NCBI GenBank assembly: GCA_028281525.1
Contig: JANQJR010000036.1
Span: 1 to 64,000, forward strand
Origin: Magnetovibrio sp.
Lineage (GTDB): Bacteria > Pseudomonadota > Alphaproteobacteria > Rhodospirillales > Magnetovibrionaceae
DNA length: 64,000 nucleotides
Direction of reading: 5' to 3'
Both the position numbers and the translations under genes were made by a program. A model generated the notes under the pieces. The model had not been told where the DNA came from. It made no database searches and saw nothing but the letters and a program-made list of their open reading frames with translations. Positions 26,749 to 34,339 of the stretch are shown one piece after another (position 1 is the stretch's first letter; each line of letters opens with the position of its first letter).

Positions 26749-28801
26749 CCTGCTGGATGAAAGAGCGGACTTGCGCACTCATGGCATCGGATTGCATCGC
26801 CAGGGTTCCGACCGCTTCCAAGACCTGCGCAGAAGCCCTGCCCGTTTCCTCGGCGGCTTGGTTCACGCCGGTGATGTTGGTCGTCACCTCATCGGTACCG
26901 GATGCGGCTTGATCGACATTGCGGGCGATCTCCTGCGTCGCAGCGCCTTGTTCTTCGACTGCGGAGGCAATGGTCGCGGCGATTTCATCGATTTCACCGA
27001 TGGTCTTGCCGATACCCTGAATGGCTTCGACCGCACTTTGCGTCGCCGACTGCACACCACTGATTTGGGTCGAGATTTCTTCCGTCGCCTTGGCCGTTTG
27101 ATTGGCGAGGTTTTTAACCTCGGACGCGACCACGGCAAACCCCTTGCCGGCTTCCCCGGCGCGGGCGGCTTCGATGGTGGCGTTCAGCGCCAGCAGGTTG
27201 GTCTGGTCGGCGATGTCGGTGATCAGAGCCACCACCTCGCCGATCTTGCTGGCCGCCGTCGCCAATCCTTGGATCTGCTCATCCGTGTGAGCGGCATCGC
27301 GCACGGCGCGCCCTGCGATCTGCGACGACTGGCTGACTTGGCTGCTGATTTCATTGATGGAGCTGGACAGCTCTTCGGCGGCCGAGGCGACCGTCTGCAC
27401 GTTCGCGGACGCCTGCTCCGCCGCTGTGGTCACCGTCGATGAGCGCTCTGTCGTTTTTTCCGCCGTATCCGCCATGCCTTCCGCAGTGGCCTTCATGGTT
27501 TGCGAGGCTTCGCTGACCTTCGCCAGAACCTCGCTGACCTCCTGTTCGAAACGCGACGACATATCTTCCAAGGCCTGCGCGCGCCGTTCTTTGACCGCCT
27601 GTTCCTGGTGTTGTTTTTCGGTCAATTCATCGGCTTGGATTTTATTTTGCCGAAACACTTCCACGGCCCGTGCGATCTCACCGATTTCGTTGTCGTCATC
27701 CACCTCTTCAAGGGTGAAGTCCGTTGTGCCCTCGGCCAGCAGGCCCATGGTATCGGTGATTTCGTGGATGGGTTTGACGATACGGCGGTTAAGCGCCCAA
27801 AACGACAATGCAATCAACGCTGCGGACGACACGATCGCCACCATCATGATCACCAAGGAAATGGTTAGCACCGTGTTCAAGGATCCGGACAGGTCCAAGC
27901 GTTTGCTCTGGTTTTGAGCGGCAATTTCGGCAACCAACGCAGACATGCCCTTCAACGCCGGGCCGTCGTTGATTTTGACGGTCTTGTCGATTTGCTCCGG
28001 CGTGTTGCCCTCTTTCGCCAGACCCGCCGCGACATCGATGTTTTGGTCGTAAGACGCCACAACGCTCTCAATGTCATTCAAGGCGGCGTCTTCCACCGCG
28101 TTGACACCCAGTTCACGATAGACTGCGATGGCGTCGCGCACGCCGGCCACCCCCGTTTTGACCTTGGCGATCCGGGGTTCGTCCTGGCGCAGAACGAAAT
28201 TCTTGAAATTGTGGATCATGCCGCCATATCCCATGGCCGAGCGCATGGTCGACAGAATTTCCGTCTTGGTGCTGACGCCGGTCCCGCTTTGGCGGGTTTC
28301 GGCAATAGCTGCCATCAGCACGGCAATGCCTTCCAGAGCCGGTTTGTCACTGATCTTCACCGATTTGTCGATGGCGCGGGCGTCACTGCCGTCTTCGGCA
28401 AGGCCTTGGACCATTTCCATATTGCTGGCGTAGAGATTGATCACTCCGCGGATCGCCTCAATGGCCTGGACCTCCTGATCGCTGACGCCGGTGGCCTGGT
28501 ATTGGTCGAGAGCGGCCAAAGCACCGCCCGCGGCATTGAGAATCTTTCGAATCCGCGGTTTGTCTTGGCGCAAAACGTAGTTCTTGAACTGATGGATCAT
28601 CCCGCCAAAACCCAAATTGGTGACCAGGGCGTCGACGGCCCGGGCCTTCGGCGAGGATTCATCTTGATACTGCTGCCAAAAGAGATTGGCGTCGGAAACG
28701 TTGGTGCGAATGACGATGGAACTCGCCACGAAGATCACACCGGAAATCGCCAGCGCGGTGACCAAAATGCCACCGATCTGTTTAATGCTTACGGCTCTCA
28801 T
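26735..28801 (-). CDS. Methyl-accepting chemotaxis protein with duplicated periplasmic module
   Basis: Transmembrane chemoreceptor of 688 aa. TM1 at about 9-32, periplasmic region 33-308, TM2 at about 310-337, HAMP at about 338-400, then the cytoplasmic signalling domain with the invariant tip NLLALNATIEAARAGEAGKG and the following VASEVKNLANQTAKATEEI. The periplasmic part contains two copies of one module, about 127 residues apart: GGMIHQFKNYVLRQDKPRI at 67-85 and GGMIHNFKNFVLRQDEPRI at 193-211, each ending in a DK(S/T)VKI.D(K/G)PAL(E/K)G block. The ligand is unknown. No che genes nearby. Confidence 0.92.
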   Translation of the reverse strand: MRAVSIKQIGGILVTALAISGVIFVASSIVIRTNVSDANLFWQQYQDESSPKARAVDALVTNLGFGGMIHQFKNYVLRQDKPRIRKILNAAGGALAALDQYQATGVSDQEVQAIEAIRGVINLYASNMEMVQGLAEDGSDARAIDKSVKISDKPALEGIAVLMAAIAETRQSGTGVSTKTEILSTMRSAMGYGGMIHNFKNFVLRQDEPRIAKVKTGVAGVRDAIAVYRELGVNAVEDAALNDIESVVASYDQNIDVAAGLAKEGNTPEQIDKTVKINDGPALKGMSALVAEIAAQNQSKRLDLSGSLNTVLTISLVIMMVAIVSSAALIALSFWALNRRIVKPIHEITDTMGLLAEGTTDFTLEEVDDDNEIGEIARAVEVFRQNKIQADELTEKQHQEQAVKERRAQALEDMSSRFEQEVSEVLAKVSEASQTMKATAEGMADTAEKTTERSSTVTTAAEQASANVQTVASAAEELSSSINEISSQVSQSSQIAGRAVRDAAHTDEQIQGLATAASKIGEVVALITDIADQTNLLALNATIEAARAGEAGKGFAVVASEVKNLANQTAKATEEISTQISGVQSATQSAVEAIQGIGKTIGEIDEIAATIASAVEEQGAATQEIARNVDQAASGTDEVTTNITGVNQAAEETGRASAQVLEAVGTLAMQSDAMSAQVRSFIQQVKEH

Positions 28802-29144
28802 GATTTACGTACCCCAAAAAACCAACACGGCTCCCCAACCGGCCATGGTATGACGTCTCGCACCCAGGACAGATATTATTGTATTCGGTTATTTAGGGCA
28901 AACTATTAGAAGCGCTGGATGTAGTGAGATTGTCGTATCTATGACTATTTATTTTGAGATGCAATTTAGAGTTATTCTGTTATTATACTTAAGATTTATT
29001 TATAGCATTTATGGGCTGGTCCAAAATCCAAAATGTGTGTTCAGCGTATCAGGCAAAACACCCCGCGCGCCTCTATATCGACAGATTGAGCCGATACCAC
29101 GCACAGAAAACGGGGCCACACCCTCCCCGTTTTGATGCCAGTTT
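28802..29144. other. 343-base intergenic region with an AT-rich stretch
   Basis: About 28870-29035 is far richer in A and T than the surroundings, with many TTATT/ATTTA words, and contains no gene that I can support. It separates the start of the chemoreceptor gene from the end of the next minus-strand gene, so it probably holds the chemoreceptor promoter(s). A terminator-like hairpin lies at its end (29107-29133). Confidence 0.5.
29107..29133 (-). terminator. Terminator-like hairpin after the 123-aa gene
   Basis: AAAACGGGG and CCCCGTTTT form a 9-base stem with a 9-base loop, 12 bases after the stop codon of the minus-strand gene; the T arm gives a short U-tract. Confidence 0.6.
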
Positions 29145-29516
29145 TTAAAGAAAGCCTTCGCCGTCCTCGTCGGGTGGCGGCAGGAATTCGTTTTCATCGG
29201 CGTTGAACAGATCGTCCACGTAGGAAAATTCCTGACGCAGGCCACTGCGCGCCAACAGCTTTTTCTGCACAGGTTCGGGAAAGTCGTTGAACATGATCAC
29301 GCCGCGCTCGATCAGCACGTTGATCAAATCCTCGATCACACGGATCAGGCCTAAGTCCGATTCCATCAGCTCGCGCTGGGCGCGCTGTTCCGGGCTATCC
29401 GCCGCGAGAAACTTGCCCAAGTCCGGATCATTGGAACTGACCAGTTCGCTGCCTTCGACCTGCTCGCTCAACACGGCGATAATCCGGCCTTCGGGGTTGC
29501 GCATCACGTAAGGCAT
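29145..29516 (-). CDS. Conserved hypothetical protein (often mislabelled 'tryptophan synthase subunit beta like')
   Basis: Soluble, acidic protein of 123 aa. It starts MPYVMRNPEGRIIAVL, has a helical middle (DLGLIRVIEDLINVLIERGVI) and the block FPEPVQKKLLARSGLR, then an acidic Pro/Asp/Glu-rich tail. From memory of the family, similar proteins are widespread in proteobacteria and carry a misleading tryptophan-synthase label; no catalytic motif of that enzyme is present here. Function unknown. It has its own downstream hairpin and is preceded by about 100 bases before a lipoprotein gene on the same strand. Confidence 0.8.
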   Translation of the reverse strand: MPYVMRNPEGRIIAVLSEQVEGSELVSSNDPDLGKFLAADSPEQRAQRELMESDLGLIRVIEDLINVLIERGVIMFNDFPEPVQKKLLARSGLRQEFSYVDDLFNADENEFLPPPDEDGEGFL

Positions 29517-29613
29517 TTGAATACAACCTCAACCCAGTGGTTTGTCTGGCCTTTTCAGCAGTGTAACCAGCGTTGCGGTTCTCGGCAATGATCCTTGTCG
29601 CACATAAAAAGGC

Positions 29614-30321
29614 TTAATGGGGAATGGTGAAGGTTCCCGCCAAACCGTTTTCACCGACCCGAACCCGAAAGGCGTTGTCGTTTTGCGACCGGTCACGTTG
29701 GCGCACGAAGCGTGTGGTCTCGGTGTCGCGCGGTGGATTGACCGGCACTTGTGATGGATCCAGGGCGAACAAGACGTCGTCAAATGTCGCCATGCCCCAG
29801 GCATCCGACGGCCAAGCTAAGCCGGTGAAGTGATAATCACCGTCGTGGCACGACGCAATGGCCCAGAAAAACCCTTTGGATGACAGTTCGGTCCCCACCG
29901 CCGGCGGGCCGAAGGCGCCGTCGCGCGTCAAGGCGTCAATCAACGTATTCATTTCGCCGGACGTCAACGGCATCGACGTGGTTTCCCCGCGCCAGGGCTT
30001 GAGCAGATCGCGCACGCTTGAGATGGTGAAATTCGTCAAATCCGTCTCTCCGACCACGCGCACCTCCAGGTAGCCATCCGCGTAAAGATCGTAGGCGCGC
30101 ACCTGTTCGAGATACACACCGTTGTAGACCAACCTATAGCGGTCCGGCGCGCCGGGTCCGCAGCGGGCGCGGAAGTCGCCGCCTTCCAGATAGGAAAACC
30201 ACTGCAACTTGCGCTGGATGGGATCCTCAGTGGGGCCTTGGGACGCACAGCCGACCCCCACCAACACCAGAGCGGCCAGCACAGCGGCGATTTTAGCCGG
30301 CTTCGATGATTTCGAAGTCAT
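29614..30321 (-). CDS. Predicted lipoprotein, unknown function
   Basis: Protein of 235 aa with a lipoprotein signal ending in LVGVGCAS (lipidated Cys near residue 25). The mature region has two cysteines (RARCGPGAPDRY, AIASCHDGDYHF), a likely disulfide pair, and mixed strand/helix composition. ATG at 30321 is chosen because it starts the signal peptide; a longer upstream frame would run deep into the OsmC gene. The start lies inside the last 29 bases of the OsmC-like gene, so the two are translated in overlapping frames. Domain not recognised. Confidence 0.78.
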   Translation of the reverse strand: MTSKSSKPAKIAAVLAALVLVGVGCASQGPTEDPIQRKLQWFSYLEGGDFRARCGPGAPDRYRLVYNGVYLEQVRAYDLYADGYLEVRVVGETDLTNFTISSVRDLLKPWRGETTSMPLTSGEMNTLIDALTRDGAFGPPAVGTELSSKGFFWAIASCHDGDYHFTGLAWPSDAWGMATFDDVLFALDPSQVPVNPPRDTETTRFVRQRDRSQNDNAFRVRVGENGLAGTFTIPH

Positions 30322-30712
30322 GAGTGATCTCCGCCGTTTTGCCGAGCATGATGGAGGCGGAGCAATACTTCTCCGCCGACAACTGCACCGCACGCTCCAC
30401 CCGTTTGGGGTCGAGACCGCGCCCAGTGACCTTGAAGTGCACGTGCATATTGACGAACACTTTCGGCACCGTGTCGGCACGCTCCCCAGTGATGACGGCG
30501 ACACAGTCCGTCACCTCTTGGCGGGCCTTTTCCAAGATATTGATCACGTCGATGGAGGTACAGCCCCCCATGCCGACCATGAGCATTTCCATGGGGCGGA
30601 TGCCGCGATCTTCACCCCCGAAATCGGGGGAGCTGTCCATGATCACGCTATGGCCGCTATCCGCTGCGCCTTCGAAGGCGCGCCCACCCAGCCACTTCAC
30701 TTCTGCTTTCAT
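30293..30712 (-). CDS. OsmC/YhfA family protein
   Basis: Protein of 139 aa in the OsmC-like family. Blocks: GIRPMEMLMVGMGGCTSIDVINIL, with the first conserved cysteine in GGCTS, and YCSASIMLGKTAEI with the second in EKYCS. OsmC proteins use such a cysteine pair to reduce organic hydroperoxides; the YhfA subgroup, which this resembles, has less certain function. ATG at 30712 is preceded by GAGG and avoids an upstream hairpin (30733-30763). It overlaps the following lipoprotein gene. Confidence 0.92.
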   Translation of the reverse strand: MKAEVKWLGGRAFEGAADSGHSVIMDSSPDFGGEDRGIRPMEMLMVGMGGCTSIDVINILEKARQEVTDCVAVITGERADTVPKVFVNMHVHFKVTGRGLDPKRVERAVQLSAEKYCSASIMLGKTAEITHDFEIIEAG

Positions 30713-30732
30713 GCTTCGTCCTCGAAAGTTCA

Positions 30733-30763
30733 GAGCCGGATTTGACTGTAGCAAATCCGGCTC
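30733..30763 (-). terminator. Strong hairpin between the pirin and OsmC-like genes
   Basis: Perfect 12-base inverted repeat GAGCCGGATTTG / CAAATCCGGCTC with a 7-base loop, 38 bases after the pirin stop codon and 21 bases before the OsmC start. It lacks a T-run, so it may end the pirin transcript or act as a 3' stability element. Confidence 0.5.
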
Positions 30764-30800
30764 CGTTACGGTGGAGTTTAATGTGTATCTGCAACGTTTC

Positions 30801-31505
30801 TTACGGCAGGTCCAGAACCGTCACCTCCGCGTCTTCAAGCGCGCGGATGGTCAGCCCTTCCTGATCGGAAATGGCAGCAGCACCCCGCTCCGGCACGCGT
30901 ACGCCGTTGACTTCGATCTCACCTTTGGCCGGGACCACATAGGCCCGGCGTCCGGCGTCCAAATCGACCGTCGCCTCTTGTCCGGCATTCAGGATCGCCG
31001 CCAGAAACGTGACGTCTTGATGGATGAACAAGGCGTCTTCGTGTTCTTGACCATGGCGGCCAGAAACCAACGTGACGAAGCCGTCACTGGCGTGGTCCCG
31101 GTCAAAGGTACGTGTATCCCACCGGGGCGTATGACCTTTTGCGTCGGGCTTCACCCAAATCTGAAACAAATCCAGATCCTCGTCTTCCAAATTGTATTCG
31201 GAATGGCGGATGCCGGTTCCGGCGCTCATCACTTGGACCTGACCGGCCGTGGTCCGACCACGGTTGCCCAAATTGTCTTCATGGCTGACCGCACCCCGGC
31301 GCACATAGGTGATGATTTCCATGTCACGGTGCCCGTGCAGCGGAAAACCGGTGCCGGCCTTGACGTGATCGTCATTCCACACCCGAAGCAGCCCAAAGCC
31401 CATGCGCTGGGGGTCGTGGTAATCTGCAAAACTGAAATGGTGGCGCGCGTCCAACCAACCATGGTCGGCATGGCCAAATTCACTGAACGGCGTGACGGTA
31501 ATCAT
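30801..31505 (-). CDS. Pirin family protein (YhhW-like)
   Basis: Bicupin protein of 234 aa. Metal-ligand histidines are in the expected N-terminal cupin pattern: FPLHGHRDMEIITYV, AVSHEDN and GTGIRHSEYN. YhhW-type pirins show quercetin 2,3-dioxygenase activity in vitro, but the natural substrate is usually unknown. ATG at 31505. It is divergent from a LysR regulator with a 129-base shared control region, the usual context for pirins controlled by a neighbouring LysR protein. Confidence 0.93.
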   Translation of the reverse strand: MITVTPFSEFGHADHGWLDARHHFSFADYHDPQRMGFGLLRVWNDDHVKAGTGFPLHGHRDMEIITYVRRGAVSHEDNLGNRGRTTAGQVQVMSAGTGIRHSEYNLEDEDLDLFQIWVKPDAKGHTPRWDTRTFDRDHASDGFVTLVSGRHGQEHEDALFIHQDVTFLAAILNAGQEATVDLDAGRRAYVVPAKGEIEVNGVRVPERGAAAISDQEGLTIRALEDAEVTVLDLP

Positions 31506-31580
31506 GACGAACTCCTTTCTCGTTTGGGAGATGGGGATGTCTCCCTGCTCTTACCCATCAATTTAAGCGCCGCTTCACAC

Positions 31581-31627
31581 TTGAACAATTGGGCCAAATT
31601 GAACAATACTGTTTCAAAATAGGAAAC
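31581..31627. promoter_or_regulatory. Candidate LysR operator between pirin and lysR genes
   Basis: Two exact direct repeats of TTGAACAAT (31581-31589 and 31599-31607, 18-base period) are followed by the inverted repeat GTTTC-N7-GAAAC (31611-31627) just before the LysR start codon. This AT-rich block is the likely binding region for the LysR protein. Confidence 0.5.
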
Positions 31628-31634
31628 TGTTACG

Positions 31635-32552
31635 ATGGATCTGCTTTCCGGCATCAAGGCCTTCGTCACCACGGTGGACCAGGGCAGTTTTTCCCAGGCC
31701 GCCCGCGAACTGGGGGCCAGCAAGGCCACGGTCTCCAAACAGGTGGCGGGGTTGGAAGATCATCTGCGGGTGCGGCTGTTGCATCGCACCACCCGCAAAC
31801 TGAACCTGACCGACGAAGGCCGGCTGTATGTGGAGCGCGCCCGCAAGATTCTCGAAGACTTGGAAGACGCGGAAGACGCGATCTCTCCCAGCGGAGCGGA
31901 ACCGCGCGGACGGCTGCGCATCAGCGCGCCGCACACTTTCGGAGCTATGCATCTGTCCCAGGTCCTGGCCGCGTTCGCAGAGCGTTATCCCTTGGTCCAC
32001 TTGGATATCGAGTTCGCCGACCGCTTGGTCAATTTGGTGGACGAAGGTTACGATGTGGCTGTGCGCATTTCCAAACTCCAAGACTCAAGCCTCATCGCCC
32101 GGCGCATTGCGCCGGTGGCCATGACGCTGTGCGCCGCGCCGGGCTATTGGCAGGTTCACGGCAAACCCAGCCACCCACGCGACCTCGGCGCACACAAGGC
32201 CATTATCTATTCTTACCTTTCAACCCCCGGCGAATGGCAGTTCCGCGAAGCCGGAAAGACCTTCAGTGTGAAGGTCGGGGGAAACCTCACCACCAACAAC
32301 GATGTGGTGCTCCGTTCCGCCGCCGTTCAGGGGCTGGGTATTTTCTATGGTCCCCAGTTCATCGTCAGCCACGCCCTCTATAAAGGTAAGCTGGAAACCG
32401 CCCTGGAGGATTTTTGCGCGGACCCCTTGGCTGTTTATGCGCTCTATCCGTCCAACCGCAATCTTTCGCCCAAAGTCCGCGCTTTCGTGGATTTTTTGGT
32501 GGAATGGTTCCGCCACACACCCGACTGGGAACAGACGGAGAGCACACTGTAG
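31635..32552 (+). CDS. LysR family transcriptional regulator
   Basis: DNA-binding regulator of 305 aa. The N-terminal winged helix-turn-helix shows the normal pattern (GIKAFVTTVDQGSFSQAARELGASKATVSKQVAGLEDHL, broken here by family-typical spacing), then LLHRTTRKLNLTDEG, followed by a substrate-binding domain of about 215 residues. The C-terminal half resembles the CrgA/AaeR-like LysR subgroup (RGRLRISAPHTFG, DIEFADRLVNLVDEGYDVAVRI). It is divergent from pirin and probably controls it and itself. The effector is unknown. Confidence 0.95.
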   Translation: MDLLSGIKAFVTTVDQGSFSQAARELGASKATVSKQVAGLEDHLRVRLLHRTTRKLNLTDEGRLYVERARKILEDLEDAEDAISPSGAEPRGRLRISAPHTFGAMHLSQVLAAFAERYPLVHLDIEFADRLVNLVDEGYDVAVRISKLQDSSLIARRIAPVAMTLCAAPGYWQVHGKPSHPRDLGAHKAIIYSYLSTPGEWQFREAGKTFSVKVGGNLTTNNDVVLRSAAVQGLGIFYGPQFIVSHALYKGKLETALEDFCADPLAVYALYPSNRNLSPKVRAFVDFLVEWFRHTPDWEQTESTL

Positions 32553-32703
32553 GGTTATAAAACTGCCGTTTCTGAGGCGGAAAAAGGGCGCTTCACGCAT
32601 ATTTGTGCATTTTTTGCTTTTTTTCCGCCCATGCGCATACCTATATCTGCACTGATGGTAGGGGGTTTCGAAAGGCTAACCGCGAAGGGGCACCGGTAAT
32701 ATC

Positions 32704-33300
32704 ATGGGCAAACGTCTTCAAGAAAAGCTGGATTTCCCGATTGAGCAAGAGTTCGGTGAGCCGGCTTTGGACTTACCCGTATCTCTGGATGGGCGCACCT
32801 ATTGCGGCGAGTTGGATATCCGAATCGACCGCGCTGGGACGTGGTTCTACAATGGCACGCCCATCAACCGCCACGAAATGGTGTGCCTGTTCTCATCCAT
32901 TCTGGCCCGCGCCGAAGATGGGGTGTACTGGTTGATTTCGCCAAGCGAAATGGGCCGCATCGAAGTCGAGGACGCGCCGCTTCTGATCATCGAGATGTTC
33001 AGTCACGGTTCTGGCGAAGACCAGGTCCTGAGCTTTTGCACGAATGTGGACAAACTGGTCACCATTTCGGAAGATACGCCCATCCTGATGCAGACCAGCC
33101 CGGCCACGGGGGAAATGACGCCTTATGTCATTTTGCCCGACAATATCGAAGCCCGCGTGGAACGTTCCGTTTATTACGAACTTGTGGATCGTGGTGAGGT
33201 CATGGATCTGGGTGACGAAGAAATCTTCGGCGTTTGGAGTTCCGGCTCTTTTTTTCCATTGGGCTCATTGGAGGAAACACACCGGGACACCGATGCTTAA
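32704..33300 (+). CDS. DUF1285 domain protein
   Basis: Soluble protein of 198 aa matching the DUF1285 family: GELDIRIDRAGTWFYNGTPINR, LFSSILARAEDGVYWL and the VEDAPLLI block are typical. Function unknown. A conserved genome neighbourhood in alphaproteobacteria links it with Nudix and CCA-transferase genes, as here: the Nudix gene starts 25 bases downstream. ATG at 32704 is preceded by GAAGGGGCACC. Confidence 0.88.
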   Translation: MGKRLQEKLDFPIEQEFGEPALDLPVSLDGRTYCGELDIRIDRAGTWFYNGTPINRHEMVCLFSSILARAEDGVYWLISPSEMGRIEVEDAPLLIIEMFSHGSGEDQVLSFCTNVDKLVTISEDTPILMQTSPATGEMTPYVILPDNIEARVERSVYYELVDRGEVMDLGDEEIFGVWSSGSFFPLGSLEETHRDTDA

Positions 33301-33324
33301 GCCATCACTGTCCCGAGGTTTTGC

Positions 33325-33957
33325 ATGAAGCTCGATCGCGATTGGATTATCCAGCGCATCTCAAATTCCGCCACTGAAACCATCACGCCCAACGAACACG
33401 GCGATCACGACCTCAATCCCGATCTGCGTCCGCACCAACCCCTGCGCCAAGCCGCGGTGCTGATCGGTTTGGTGGAGCACCAGACGGGGTTGAGCGTCCT
33501 GCTGACCCAACGCACCGACCACCTGCAACATCACCCCGGCCAGATCAGCTTTCCCGGCGGCCACGTCGAAGAGCAAGACGATGACGCCGTCGCGACGGCG
33601 TTACGTGAAACGGAAGAAGAAATCGGTCTGGATCGCGCCCACATGGACGTATTGGGGCGGCTGCGCACCTATATTACGCGGACCGGCTTCGCCGTTACGC
33701 CCGTGGTGGCGCTGGTCAAGCCGCCGTTCGAACTGAACCCCGACCCCCACGAAGTCGCAGAGGTATTCGAGGTGCCGCTGGCGTTTCTCATGAATCCCGA
33801 CAACCACCAAAAGCACCTGCGTGAATTCGAAGGTACACCACGCTACTTTTACGCCATGCCCTATCAGGACTATTATATCTGGGGTGCGACGGCGGGGATG
33901 ATCTTGGATCTCTATCAAACCCTGATGGAGAATCAACCGCCGGCGTCATACGTTTGA
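33325..33957 (+). CDS. Nudix hydrolase, CoA-pyrophosphatase type
   Basis: Nudix protein of 210 aa. The Nudix box is complete: GGHVEEQD, then RETEEEIGL with the metal-binding glutamates. The preceding LLTQRTDHLQHHPGQISFPGG is the UPF0035 signature that marks coenzyme A diphosphatases (NudL/PCD1 type), which cleave CoA or its derivatives to 4'-phosphopantetheine and 3',5'-ADP. Second of a likely four-gene operon: DUF1285, Nudix, DUF6111, cca. Confidence 0.94.
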   Translation: MKLDRDWIIQRISNSATETITPNEHGDHDLNPDLRPHQPLRQAAVLIGLVEHQTGLSVLLTQRTDHLQHHPGQISFPGGHVEEQDDDAVATALRETEEEIGLDRAHMDVLGRLRTYITRTGFAVTPVVALVKPPFELNPDPHEVAEVFEVPLAFLMNPDNHQKHLREFEGTPRYFYAMPYQDYYIWGATAGMILDLYQTLMENQPPASYV

Positions 33958-33979
33958 GCCTAATTTTGTTGGAGCGCAC

Positions 33980-34318
33980 ATGGTCCGCATATTCTTTACA
34001 TACATCCTGCCGCTGGCCCTCCCCACCCTGATGTACTTTGCATGGGTTGCCTGGGTCCGCAAAAAAGTCCAAGCCAAGCGCACCAAGGCCCAAGCCGAAG
34101 GGGTCGAGCATGTCGATGGCGACGATCCCGCCGACTACGATATCAAAACACCGTGGCTGCGTTTGATCCTGGCGGGAATCGGTTTGACGGCAGTGGGACT
34201 GGTATTAACGATGGTCGTGTTCGGCCAAAACGAACCGGGCAGCGTCTACCAGCCGCCGTATGTCAAGGAAGACGGAACCATTGTGCCCGGCCAGTACGTC
34301 GCCCCCAAAACCGAATAG
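33980..34318 (+). CDS. DUF6111 small membrane protein
   Basis: Protein of 112 aa with two membrane segments (about 5-25 and 61-80), a charged middle (VRKKVQAKRTKAQAEG, then acidic EHVDGDDPADYD) and a short polar tail. The pattern, especially FFTYILPLALPTLMYFAW and the position between a Nudix gene and cca, fits the DUF6111 family of alphaproteobacteria. Function unknown. Confidence 0.8.
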   Translation: MVRIFFTYILPLALPTLMYFAWVAWVRKKVQAKRTKAQAEGVEHVDGDDPADYDIKTPWLRLILAGIGLTAVGLVLTMVVFGQNEPGSVYQPPYVKEDGTIVPGQYVAPKTE

Positions 34319-34339
34319 CTTCTGGATAAGGCGGCGGAT

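Noticed and set aside
25528-26778. Long antisense open frame (416 codons) opposite gcvPB
   Set aside because: Shadow of a highly conserved gene; no recognisable protein.
29145-29516. Calling the 123-residue protein a tryptophan synthase subunit
   Set aside because: It lacks the PLP lysine and all tryptophan synthase beta motifs and is far too short; the common label is misleading.
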